Below, one piece after another: positions 13,471 through 25,607 of a stretch of DNA of 64,000 nt (position 1 is its first letter; each line of letters begins with the position of its first letter). The position numbers were made by a program, and so were the translations under genes. Source of the DNA: Onchocerca volvulus. Taxonomy: Eukaryota; Nematoda; Chromadorea; Rhabditida; Onchocercidae. Location of the stretch: assembly GCA_000499405.2 (NCBI GenBank), contig HG738137.1, positions 19,926,603-19,990,602 on the forward strand, in the 5' to 3' direction. Below the pieces are notes generated by a model that worked only from the letters and a program-made list of their open reading frames with translations, ran no database searches and had not been told where the DNA came from.

Positions 13471-16400
13471 TAAGTTCTGTGCAATTGAGATTCTGTCGAG
13501 TTGATAAAAACCATTACAATGGGATTTGAAGAAACAGAATTGTGATTGTTGGTATATAATGTATGGATGTGAAAGGCCATACTTATCTGTATTATAATTA
13601 GCAACAAAAGTTAAACAATAGTAGAGAAGCATCTTGAAGGAAGTTCAAAGAAAGATAAACGATGGTTTATGGAATTCGAAAACTTTCAGAGCAATGTCTG
13701 CTTTAACGATTTATGCTAAAATGCAAGCGCATATCCAGCATTAGATTATTTCTCCTGAATTTATGTAAAAACGAACCATTTTGTCAATAATCAACTGATT
13801 GTGTGTGTCTCAATTATATTTACATTATCAAAAATATATTTTCTTTTAGAATGAATCAAAATTTCCAAAAACTTTGACAAAGAAAAAAAATTCTTAAATG
13901 GTACTTTCTCAATTACCAGATGTTTCGGTTGAATCATTTAGAAGAAATCGGTAAAGCAGAAAACAAATGGATAAAATAAATAGATTGCTTCTGGCAAAAT
14001 TAATTGAAAATCATGACAAGAATACGTAGGAAGAAGAATAAGCCAATTTTATCTTCCGCAATTATTCAGATCATCGGAGTAAAACAAGTTTTTTCCCGTA
14101 TTTTGTTCCGCTGTTCATACTTATATTTCAAGTTCGTTTAATCTTTCTTCTGACCACTTTCTTAATGTTTTTTTATTATCGTTCTAAACTTAGTAACTCG
14201 AAATATAGCTTCCATTTTAATTAATTTTTCTTGGCAACAGCAAAAACTCTGCTTTGATGAAATATCTATTGTTACCAAAAGAATTATTTATATTTGATAA
14301 CTAATCATTTTGAAAAGAACTTGCTCAATGCCTATCCAACTTTGTTCTGTCAGGCTGTTTGATCATTCACCTTTGAAGAGGCATGCATTACATTTGATAT
14401 CTTGCACGATTAACTTGCACACCGCGGAATTTTTATAACAAAACAATAGTTATTGGTAGAATTTTTTTCTTTCACTGCTGGACAATTTTACTCATTTCTT
14501 TTACATCTGTTTAATTTGTCAGAATCTTTTATCGAGCAACTTTGATAATTAATCAATACGACATGACATTCACATCGCATCCAGTCTAATGCCACAAATT
14601 GGCGTCATAAATTCTTTATTAACATGAGCCATTTGATCTGATGCAATGGTAGACCACTGTCGTTCGTTATCACATAATACCGAAACTAGATGGCCATCTC
14701 GTTGTATTTAATTTTATCTTATGGTCTCTCAGGTAATTTTGCAACATTTTTATACACAACAAAACATATAAATGTTTAGAAGTAAACTAAACATGTCACT
14801 GCGAATAGTAGCGGCGGACTGCTCCTTCACATTACGAAAACAATAGTTCTTTTTCCAGTTTTCGGATGAAAACGCTTTGTTTAGAATTTCGTTTTTTTAC
14901 CATGAATTATCCATTCATGCATCATCGGCTTTTTTTTTCTAGTTTCAGGTATTTTACATTTACCTGCACTCATCTATAGTAATTATTGATCTCAGATTTT
15001 TGATAGGAATTCTGAGAAAATAGAATTAAAATTGAGAAAGTTATTTGAAATTCGAACAAATTTATGATAGTGATGATGAAGACTGGATCTTCCCACTTAT
15101 ATACCGCAATTATCTATCCTTTAGAAGTAATAGCTTTATTGCTAAAATTACCAACTGCATACAATGAATCTCAAATTCTGATCACAGGAATTTTTTTGTG
15201 AATATTTTGATGATGTGCGGTACTGTAAATAAGTAAAATAGAAATATCGCAAAAGGTAAGAAAAATAAATTAATCGTCATCGGTTTCATGAATACTGTCC
15301 GAAGATGAATTAAATAATTTGTGTATTGGTGTAATAATCCAGCGATTTCTTACGTTCCACACTTTTATTCTTGTTTTTCATCGCGGGAATTTCCGTTTTG
15401 TAGCACTTGCATTTTCATCTAACCTCTGATGCTTTCTTAAACTTTTTCATTACATTTCAATAATCGAATCTTCCTTGTCAACTTATCTTCCACAGTTGAT
15501 CTATACAATAGATTATATAGGTTGTAAACATGATGATTTGCGAAGAAACAACGAAAAAAGTAACTTCTTGTACTATTTTTTAGGTTAGACGCCAAAGTTT
15601 TTGAAAAGCAATATTGTCGTCGTCACAACAACTATCTTCGATGTCCACTTTTGCCATCAGCACAATTTCATAGTCCACCATCTTATCCTGCACTCTTCTT
15701 CGTTCCGCCCTTTGCTCTAATAGAAGAAAGAAATATCCCAACAAGCTTCAATCGTCCATTTCAGAGGAATGGTTGTCGTGGTCAGAAATCCATTCTTCCT
15801 TAATATCTACATCGTTTAGTGCAGCAATTTTTTGTGATTATTCTGTCACCAATCCCTTGTGAATGCTGAAATACATCTCTCTCATAGTGATCGTTTAAAA
15901 TCAATTTTTCTTCTTTTTTCACTATCATTATTTTATAGTACTGTCATTAAAATGACTGTTTTAAAAGTTAACTACTAGATATGAAAGTAAACGATAAAAA
16001 TAGATTTTACTCGAATAAAGGTCAGTTTGAAGAAATATTCGGTGCCTCTTAGTTAGGAAGCTAAATCTTTGTAAGATTGATCGAATATTAACAGTAGGAT
16101 TCATTCATTCATATAATTATGTCCAAAGGATATTTCACAAATTTATCTATTTGTTAAATCTGCATTGTTTCCTTCATCGTCCAGTTCTTCTGTTCATTTG
16201 AAATATATCTGAGTTGTTGATGTACAGCCTGGCTTAATAGATATATGCCAGTCTGGCAAATTTAACCAATTTTAAATTACTTTAAGGGTTGAAAGATATG
16301 TACATATTCAAATAAGGGAGCAATCCATGATAACAAATTTTTGATTTCTTTTCATTTAAAACCGCACAACATGCTCATGCAGTACATGTTCGTTGAAGAC

Positions 16401-18567
16401 TGATCCGAAAAGTATCTAATAACTTGAAAATCAATCCAGAATCCGTTTTGTTTGCTACATCTCGATCGGGGGAAGATTAGAAGACCCTCCAATAACAGTT
16501 TAACTCAATTTGGCGATCAGATTTTATCAATTTGTTTGCTTGAAATAAGAGTTGCTTCTGACATGTAACTTGAAAAAAGTACTGTTGACAAATATCGCGA
16601 AATATTGCCGATGACAAGTTAGAAGTATTCTAAGATAGAAGTAAGCTTGCAGAATATTTTTATAAGTCTAGTAGTTTAGTGTAAGCTAAAAGTAGCTTAG
16701 TTTCTTGGAAGGATCCGAAATGGTTTTTCCATTGTCTCTCCCACTTTTTTCATCTCGATAGTAATTTTGTAACATTTTCAATAATTTGATGAAGTTTAAA
16801 ATGATTGTAATTCTTAACAATGGATGATTCAAAGTTTTAATATGTGAAAAATGGTTGACATTCGAAATCTTTTCAAATATTTTAATTTTTCGCGTTTCAA
16901 TATTGTAGCAAATGCTTTGATATTTCTGAAGTCCGAACTTTGTTTCCTTATTTCTTCTATCTGAACCAAATAATTTTTCATATTATAAATATTTTTATTG
17001 CATTTCAGATCCATCTTCTACTTTTCAACATGTTGCTACACAACAGGATATATGTAGGTTATTTTAAATGCCATTCGATTTTCCACATAAAAAAAAAAGA
17101 AAAAAATAGAAATAAAATCAACATTTCCGAAAAATAGTCCAAGTATAGTTTAAAAATAGTCTAAGTTTGCCAAGTTTGAAAAAAAAAATAGTTTTAAAGA
17201 TACAAAATTTCTGTCAAAATAAATGTTAACTATAACATATAATGGAAAAGTATCTTTCCATTTCGAATAATAAAAAATTAAATCGCATATCTGTTTTTGA
17301 GAAATAAGAACAAATTTAATTAGTAAACTTCTAAATACGAAAACTTTTACCAAAATTAATTATTGGTAGTTAGCTGCGATCGGCCACAAATTATTATATT
17401 TCTTAGGAATTGCGAAGGTTACAAAAATTTTATAAAATATATTCGAATTTCGAATTCTTTAGGAACTAATTTGGTACCTAGAATTGTATGTCGGATTATT
17501 TTAGCTAAGCCTTGTCAAAGCTTGAATTGATAAGTTTTTGTTAAATATACATACCTTTATAAAAAATTTGGTAATAAATCTAAACAAGAAATCATGAAAA
17601 ATATATAGAAGTGTAAAATAATTGTAATGCAAAAACGTTTTCAAAAAATAATGATGTCTAATTATTGCAGACAAAGCCTTCATTTACCTCTCTTGCCTTT
17701 TTTTTTTTTTGAAAAATGGTCATTTTCCTGTTTATTTATTTGTTTTTTGTCTCGAAGACAATTGACAAGTTCTTTTGTCGATATAGAAGAGAATAGAGTA
17801 TAAACAACAACAGCTTAATTTAATCTGATCACATGGAATGCTATGTTGAAGATAGCTGTAAAAGAAAGCAAACTTTTTTTCTATTCATCACAACTAGGTG
17901 ATAGATGTCTCTATTAAATATCCGTAATAAAGTCCCATTAATTGTCATTAAAAAAATCCTGTTTTGAAAGGGTTTGAATACTAAAGTTGACCTAATCATT
18001 TTTAATTCCGCTGCGACCGCAGTGTAAACTAAGTATACATTCGACGAATAAAATGTTGTTCATGTTATTATTTTAAAAATCAAAAGCCTTCGAAATTGGT
18101 CATTTATTCAAAGATAAGTTAGAATTACTTATTTACAGCACAAAATTTTAATTTGAGTATGCGGAAAAATTCAGTAAATGATAATTTTTGCTAAATATTA
18201 ATGTACTTGATGAAAATGTAACTCATGCCTTGCACTAACACATTACAAGTATCGTCACCTTCTACAGCAAAGATTTTTGGTTAAGAAAAATTTTCAAAAA
18301 TGAAGTACTCATTCTGTTTCTGTTCTTAAAAAGTAATTTAGAAACAAGTCGATCGATAATTCGATACAGAAGCTTTTCTTCAATTTAAAAAAGACTGATC
18401 AATTCTTGTAAAATGAAATGTATCATCGTATGAAGTACAGATGAGCGTTTTTTCTCATCAAAACTATTTGCACAGCCCATTATCGATCATTTGAACTGAA
18501 TTTGCGAACTTTTTTATACTTTAGGATATTGTAAATGTGATCTTTCTTAACGCTAATATATTTTCAG
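13471..18567. other. Long intergenic region, one possible exon
   Basis: About 5 kb without a gene that can be rebuilt. The sequence is mostly AT-rich spacer. The only stretch that reads like coding sequence is 15584-15803 (separate entry). Weaker open stretches, for example around 15045-15165 and 14862-14940, were considered but lack good splice partners. The last few hundred bases probably include the promoter of the BPI-type gene. Confidence 0.5.
15584..15803 (+). CDS. Candidate terminal exon, unknown protein
   Basis: A TTTTTTAG acceptor ends at 15583. It is followed by one base and then 72 open codons to TAA at 15801-15803. The predicted peptide starts LDAKVFEKQYCRRHNN, has a Pro/Phe-rich middle (PSYPALFFVPPFALIEERN) and a basic end (RPFQRNGCRGQKSILP). 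It has no in-frame ATG and looks like a last exon whose upstream exons were not found. A possible exon at 15496-15560 cannot be its partner, because the intron would be only 24 bases. The family is not recognised; it may be a gene relic or a lineage-specific gene. Confidence 0.3.
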
Positions 18568-21500
18568 TTGAAGAAGTCGAAAAAGTATTGCTATGTGAAA
18601 GGAAAAGACTTAATGATGTGCATATGTAGAAGGCATGGATTACATCAAAAAATTTACTTGACCGTTAGAAGCAGCCAAAATATCATTCAACCATTCACAA
18701 ATCTTTTTCTCTCATTATTGCTAAAATTTGAATTCCAGCTATTTACATCTCTCCTTCTACTTCTGGAAATCATCGTCTGGAAGTGCAGCAGTGCTACAAC
18801 AGCGACAGTTGGTACTGAAATCGACATGCAACCATTGTTCAACAACTTGGAGACGATGCTCGTAGATAATCCTATCATCTCTAAATGGCTAATCGGAGAA
18901 GATCAAATTGCTAATCGGAGTGATAGTGAAGTGATTAGGCGACCGAGATTTGTCGGACATACAATGAACGTTGCTGCGTCCCCAAACAGCATTCATGGTG
19001 CTTTTGGAAGGATGAATCCAGCAGCGTAAGTTTTCCATAGTGCTATCATAATTTCTCCTTTGCTAAAATGTGTATAAAGGAAAGATATTTACTGATTTTT
19101 TGAATGAAAATGAAGGAATTTCAATTTGAGCTGAGAAGAATTCTTTTGACAACTTGCTGCTTATATTATGCAGGTATTTGAAGAGATTCTCAAGTTATTG
19201 CAATTGCAAACATTCTGGAACTTCCTGGAAATTCTAGCAGACGCAATTCTATTTGAAAATGATAAAAGTGTTTCCAGCAAGATATCAATTTACAGCTAAT
19301 CAACATAAATAAAAGTAGAAATGCTCATTATGGCTCTTTATAAAACCTTACAAGTTCCTCACCGATTGTTTTGAACTTTTGATGCAACGTTGCATTCAAA
19401 TAGGCGCGATTTTTTATATAGAGATATATCTATTTTTTTTTCTTGCATATCGCACCTGTGACAGGTTAAGTAAACTAGCTCTACCCGGCCACACGAAGCG
19501 CGGCTAATTTTTAATAAAAATGAAAAGAGATGAGTAATAAGAAACTTGTTGTTGAAAATTTTCATTAAAAGATTGAAAATCAATTTCTGTATCATTTTTG
19601 GATATGAAAAATATCATTTTATACATTGCTTTAAACTATTCCTTCTACACAGAAATTTATTCATGATCAACTCTTCAATCTTGTGTTTTTGCATTTCTCA
19701 GGAATTCTTGAATCAGAGAAATGCAAAAAAATTTTTTAAAAACATAAGATCAATTTTTAAGCATCACTTGCTTCAGAAAAATCATGTGAAGCCATTGCAA
19801 CATTTCACAGTAATTTTGCTTGCAGACATTTTACTAAATTGTCTCAAATCTCTTTTCCGAAAGTTTGATCAGATTACCAAAGTTTTGCGTTCAGGATAAG
19901 CGCTGGTCATTCTGGTTATAGTGGCATACAGGTTAATCCAGCAGGTACGAATGAATCGGTTGATTTTGACCCAGCTCTTCTTCGTGGGTATCGCGGATAT
20001 CCAGGCTTCAAAGTTCGTGTGAACAAGCGTGCTTTTGACTATACAAGTGCGCTAGTATACTATGTTCTTGATCAGCAAATTCCATCTCTCTCAATACCGG
20101 ATATAAATCAAACAGTTGAACAGGTACTTCAAAAATCATTCCCTTATCTTATCATTTTCCTTGAATATAAATATTAATAAGCATGATATGTAAATGCTTA
20201 TTGTATGCATGACACTTACGTACAACCTGATCACAGTAGTAATATTCTACTCAAATAATTTCAGGCGTCTGCTGAAGTAACGATATGTAATATTTATGTT
20301 TCAAACTATCGCTCACCGGATTGTGTGAATATTTATCCAGCAGCACCAAATCTTATTGTTTTTAGTATAGAAAACTTAGATTTTGGGTAAAGCATGCCAA
20401 TCTTTTCATGAATTTAAAATCTTAATTTTTACTTTTTTCTACTCAACTTCTAGAATATTTCACCATCCAGAATTCTTAAACGATATCTGAAATCAGCATA
20501 TCAACTTTGTTGATATGATTTGAATAAAAAGTAGTGATTGAAGTATGAAAATAATGTTTTAGATTAACGGGTAACTTAGACGCCTTGGCGATGCTCCTTA
20601 TTCCTATCGATATTTCTGGTATTGTTCACGCTAATATCTATCACGTTAGTTTAGCATCATATTACAATCCAAGAAATCAATATTTGTAGTCTGAAATCAA
20701 GCAATAAAACTATTACGCAATCATGTCTGTAATGCTTTGCTAGCGAAGTTGTTTAAACTAGCCAGCTCCTAGTGATTATTATTAAATCTAATTAGAAATC
20801 TCTCCTGAGTGATTTTTTAAGTTATTTTTCTCTTATTATTGATTATTTCACAATTTCTTGCCTTAATTTCCCTCTTTTGTACCATATTTAAACAACCTAC
20901 AATGCGGATATTTAAAAGCGGTTTAAGCAAAAACTGATCATGAACTGACTAATAAGTTCGGAAATTATATTATATGGTTGGAATGATCATAGACTGATCA
21001 TAGATTGACCGATAGGTCCGGAAATTATATTATATCCATCTGTTTATATATCTTTTATTCTGTTTGTGTGTAATTCCAAGTTATTGAATTTCACGTTTCG
21101 AATATATCACATCAATATTATGTCTTATTTGATAAGTATTAGTTTACTCTCTCTGGCTTACTTAGTTCAATTGATTATCAGTATTTTAGGCATCGGCTAC
21201 TATAACATTATCACTAGAGCGTACGCCGTATGGAGCACCGTACGTGGCCTTATGTGGATGTGATGTAGATATACCATATGCCGATTTGTGTATTGAATGT
21301 GGTGGTTTTTTCGGTGAACTAATAAATATATTTTTCCGGGTAAGACTTATAACGGGAAGAAAATTCGGCATAATTTTTAGTTCTCAGGAAATAAAATTTT
21401 TTTAGAAAATAGCGAGTTCGAAGGAAATATTTAAAGAGAATTTTTTTTTCTTTTTTAACTTCTTATATATCTTTTATACGTACGTCATGAATTTAAGAGT

Positions 21501-24500
21501 CAATTTAAAGAAGAAAATTTGCCAATTCTGTGCAAGAAAATGCTAATTGATTTTCAGCAAACGATTTCATCAAAAGTGCGCACTTTGATACCGACTCGTG
21601 TTTGTGAAATGTTACCAAATATAATCAATCAACGTGTCAATCCTATGTTAGCTAGGTTTCAATCAGTTCCATATAGTCAAATATTAGCACCCTTGCTTGA
21701 TGGACTTCTTGGACCATCATTACCACCTCAGGTTAGTGTTACATACTTTCGTAGAAGTGAGATGAATAAAACTTTGATCTAGAATGCCTGAAATCCAGAA
21801 AAACTGAGTATTCCAGTGAAATAAAAACCTCAAAAAAAACTAAATAGAGAAAAATTTGAAAGTCAAAGTTAAATTTTCAATGAAATACAAGTAATAAAAT
21901 AATAGATACATAAAGAATCCAAAATATTAGATTAACAAATGCTCGATGATTAAATGAGACATGAAAAATTCTAATCATTTTTTTAGTAAAATAATGATTT
22001 GATGGGTATTAATAAAACAGGTATTAATAAATGGGTATTAATGAGTCAGCTTACAAGTTTCTGATCAATTACTACGTTTCTAATGCAGTGTTGACAATTC
22101 AAATTTTTTTTTCCTCAACATTTCGTCATCATATGTAAACTTCAATTTTTCTACATTGCAAGAAATTAAATTTTTCGAATCATTCTCAAAATATGGAAAA
22201 TAAGTTGAATTAAAGCAACGTAATATATTTATAACTAGAGAAATGTGAATAAGAATCATTTCTACTCTTTAATATTTCAGTGTCTCACGCCGGAATGTCA
22301 AGCACGTTTGAAGACGACGACAAAACCACCGCCAACCAATAACGGTCTTAATGCTATGCCACCAAGAAATCCACCATCACCAACGTTCAGACATGGTACT
22401 AATAGAATTAGAAGTTTTAAAAACAAAGTTGCTAAGGCTGCAGCCTCTGTTCCAATCCGAATAGTTGCACCAGAAGTGCAATCGAAGCTTCAAATGAATG
22501 TTGAAAAGGGAAGAAAAACGACGAGTAGTAAAACTGCTGCTGAACGGAATATCAGAAATAAGAATCAAAAATATGTTAAATCTTTCTTTAACAGTGGTTT
22601 AACGGCACAATCATTTAAACAACCAGTCCCAAAGGTATAATATTTCTTCAATTTACATGAACTATTGATTTATTTGCATTTGAATTGAAAACATTAGAAG
22701 CATCTGCTCTGAAATTCCTCTTTTTATTTTCTCTCTTTTTTCAGATTTAATTCATCTGATTATATAGTAAGCTTACTTTTTTTTTACTAGCAAATATCAC
22801 ATATTTGATATTTACTAGCAGATATCACACATTTAATATATTACAGATATTACATAGTTTTTGGCGTTTAAATCACTATTAGAGAAGATAACATGAACAG
22901 TTGATAGTTTATTCATTTGTGAAAAATAATAAAATGAACTTCCAGGAAAATAGAAAAAAACAAGAAAGTAAACAAAATGTAGATTTTGAAATCAATTCAG
23001 AAATATAATTGCATTGAGCTATTTTTCAGATTCAAAGTTCTCTTGCTTCTCCTTTTGCAAGATCGAAACGAGAAGTAGCAGGATTTAAAAGTCCGTTGTC
23101 GAATATACCAAATAACATCACGGCAAAATCGAAAAATGCCATAGGGCAGTCGCAGCAAACTGTAAAATTCCGGTTAGCTCCGAAAATGTTGGAACCACTA
23201 CGGAATCATCAGCAGGAACCACAGGGAAATTCGAAGTTTATTGACAAGAAAAGTTTTACAATGCCTCGGAAATCGCCGTTCCATCCTTCTACACTTGCGA
23301 GGCATAGCTCAAAAGCAATCGCATTTTCTGGACAAACATCCAATAAATTTAACAGATCGGCAGTGCATGGTGTACAGATGTATGGTGGGTTTCCTGGTGG
23401 TCATCAATCAGGTGTATTTCCTGGTGGCCATCAGTCAGGCGTATTTCCTGGTGGTCATCGATCAGGCGTATTTCCTGGTGTTCATCAATCAGGCGTATTT
23501 CCTGGTGGTCATCAATCAGGCGTATTTCCTGGTGGTTACCAATCAGGCGCACCCCAAGCTATTGGAGTAGCAGCTAGTGGAAGTTTTAGCGATCCGTGTG
23601 CCGGATGTCCACCTGCTCCGAGCGGCTTAATTGGTAGTTTGGGCAGTCTTATCAGACAGCAGCTTGATCTAGTATTCTTTTTACTTATGTTATTTGTTTA
23701 TATTTTATCTACCATTCCAAACGCTATCAATTGCTAATGCACTTTGGTATTGTATATGACAAGTATATAATATATATATATGAAGAGAGAAAGAGGGTAA
23801 TAATGGAATTCACATTTTAAGTTTACTAAAATTTAAATTTTTAATAATTTGAATTCTTTTACAGAGAAAAGTGGCGAATTTATTATTAACGACTCAAATA
23901 ATATACTCCTATGCGACTTCCTATGATTATAATTTCGACATCAATGGCGAATTCAGTCCTTACGGATATGGTGGTACTCCGTTTGGCCCATTCCCATTGC
24001 AATGGCCTACACCAGTAGGAGCACCAATGATTGAAATCATGATTAGCGATTTCACGATCAATTCTCTTTTCTACTGGCTACATAGGTACTATTTATTATA
24101 ACATTTTCAATTAGAGAAATGTTATTCTGGTGTCAAAAAATAAACAAAAAAGTTTGTAAAAACAAGACGGAATGAACTTTGATAAATTGCTGTACTACTG
24201 CAACGTATAATCTCAGAACAAATATTTTGTCACAAAAAAGAAAATATCACGATTTTCCCGATATTTCTTAGATCTATTTTGACTTTTTTGTCCAATTCTC
24301 TTTTAATATCAGGGCCTTGATAAAAAATCTTCCTAGGGTCCAATTTCTATCATTTCGCTTGGGACCAGAAACACCTGGTATTGGAGCATTATTAACAACA
24401 ACGTGTGATGTCAGCGACGACTATCCAGAAGTTTGACTGTCCATTTTGTTATAAGAATAAAAGAGTTTAATAGTTTTTTTCGAATATATTCGCGATCTAT

Positions 24501-25607
24501 CTCCCTGATATGTAGAATCTTTGAATTTCAGAATTTTAATTAAAAATCAAATTTAGAGTGATTTGATAATTTGATAGAAATTAAATATACTCATTCATTT
24601 ACGCAGATAATTATTAAAAATATGATTTCATTTACAATTTATTTTTATATAGTTTGTGTGAGCTCATGATAAAAATATTCCAGGAGGAATTCGAAGGCGA
24701 TAACGAAACACTTATAGTTCGGTTGCTACATCTGAGTCAACGTCGTCATCGTTTTCGTCTTCATCATTTTCAGCAACGTAGCAAACGTCAGGTGGTTGGG
24801 AATGGAAATGGTGATATGGGTGAAGGTTTGGGTGATCTAAGTGGTCTTGGTATTTGCTTAGGTGATATCATACCAGCAGTCAAAGATAAATATCCGAACA
24901 GGACATTGGCACTTTTTATTCATACAGCTCGAGCACCTTCAATCACGATCCATAGAAATGCTGGAGGCAAGTATTAATTAGTAGTGATTATCAATCGGTT
25001 CATTATTTAATTTCCAAAGATTTTAAATAAATCAACTTTAAATAAATTTCAGCAAGTGTACAAGTAAATTTGGCATTTTTTGTTGATATTTATTTGGATA
25101 AAACAAATATACGAGCTGGTACTATAACAGTGACAATAGTCACTAATATAATGATTCAAATAATGGGTAATCGAGTTACTGGAAATGCAACGTTGCCAAT
25201 TCTGATGTTAATGGATCGTGATAAAACACTGGGCTTAGAACAGGATGCACTTGATACTTTGGCTAGTTTGGCCAAAGACATGTTTTTAAAGGTATGTAGC
25301 ACATTCATTTTGAAAACTTTAGTAAGATAGTCCATTTTTCTATACCTATACTCATCGATTGATTAGCTTATTATTCTATACTGATTTTTTCAGTTCTCTG
25401 GTTACCGTAATCCGGCTGTTATTTTAGGCAATCAATGAGCGGCTCAGTAAAGGCATGCAATTACCACTGCCGATGGCAGCAACAGCAAATCTTCCCATAA
25501 ATATCACTGATCCACAGATCCAACTGCTTGAACGAGCTATTTATATTGGTTCAGATTTTGTGGTGGTACCGTCAGTACTACAAATGTTTTCGTTGTCTCC
25601 ACAGTAA
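18568..25607 (+). CDS. BPI/LBP-family lipid-binding protein with long repetitive linker
   Basis: Thirteen exons stay in phase: 18568-19025, 19895-20123, 20265-20386, 20563-20644, 21190-21339, 21558-21731, 22281-22634, 23030-23671, 23865-24085, 24313-24430, 24684-24966, 25053-25291, 25428-25607 (TAA 25605). They give up to 1083 residues if read from 18568. The true start is uncertain: a hydrophobic, signal-peptide-like stretch (FTSLLLLLEIIVW) lies at 18742-18780. Exons 1-6 read as a BPI N-terminal domain (FKVRVNKRAFDY, NLDFGLTGNLDAL, LLIPIDISGIV). Exons 9-13 read as the C-terminal domain (IEIMISDFTINSLFYW, FLSFRLGPETPGI, VNLAFFVDIYL, and a hydrophobic end VVVPSVLQMF). BPI/LBP proteins are secreted or lumenal binders of lipid or lipopolysaccharide; nematodes have several. 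Exons 7-8 encode a Lys/Ser/Pro-rich linker of about 330 residues not typical of the family. AATAAA signals lie at 26065 and 26084. Confidence 0.82.
20947..21035 (+). repeat. Short direct duplication in a BPI-gene intron
   Basis: Two near-identical 29-bp copies (20947-20975 and 21007-21035) share the core CGGAAATTATATTATAT and sit in the intron between 20644 and 21190. The function is unknown; it is probably a local slippage or duplication event. Confidence 0.6.
23384..23545 (+). repeat. Six tandem 27-bp coding repeats (GVFPGGHQS)
   Basis: The exon at 23030-23671 carries six consecutive 27-bp units encoding the 9-residue repeat G(G/V)FPG(G/V)H(Q/R)S, the last copy with Tyr for His. Copies differ by single bases, which suggests recent expansion and makes length variation between isolates likely. 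The repeat lies in the linker between the two BPI halves. Gly/Pro-rich repeats of this kind are usually unstructured and exposed. Confidence 0.92.
24967..25052 (+). other. GC-AG intron in the BPI-type gene
   Basis: The donor is AG|GCAAGT and the acceptor is TTTCAG. Splicing here (phase 1) joins NAGG-type coding to ASVQVNLAFFV without a stop. The nearest GT, four bases downstream, would shift the next exon out of frame and reach a stop within about a dozen codons. The GC donor is therefore supported by reading frame and by the preserved domain sequence. Confidence 0.75.

Noticed and set aside
18568..18627. Alternative frame after the acceptor at 18567 reading EEVEKVLLCERKRLNDVHM and then a stop
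   Set aside because: It looks like coiled-coil coding sequence, but it cannot be joined in phase to the upstream coiled-coil gene and overlaps the first BPI exon. It was kept only as a curiosity.
23241..23570. Open frames in the other + strand frame and on the - strand over the 27-bp repeats
   Set aside because: A 27-bp repeat unit is open in several frames at once; only the frame continuous with the spliced BPI-type gene is supported.
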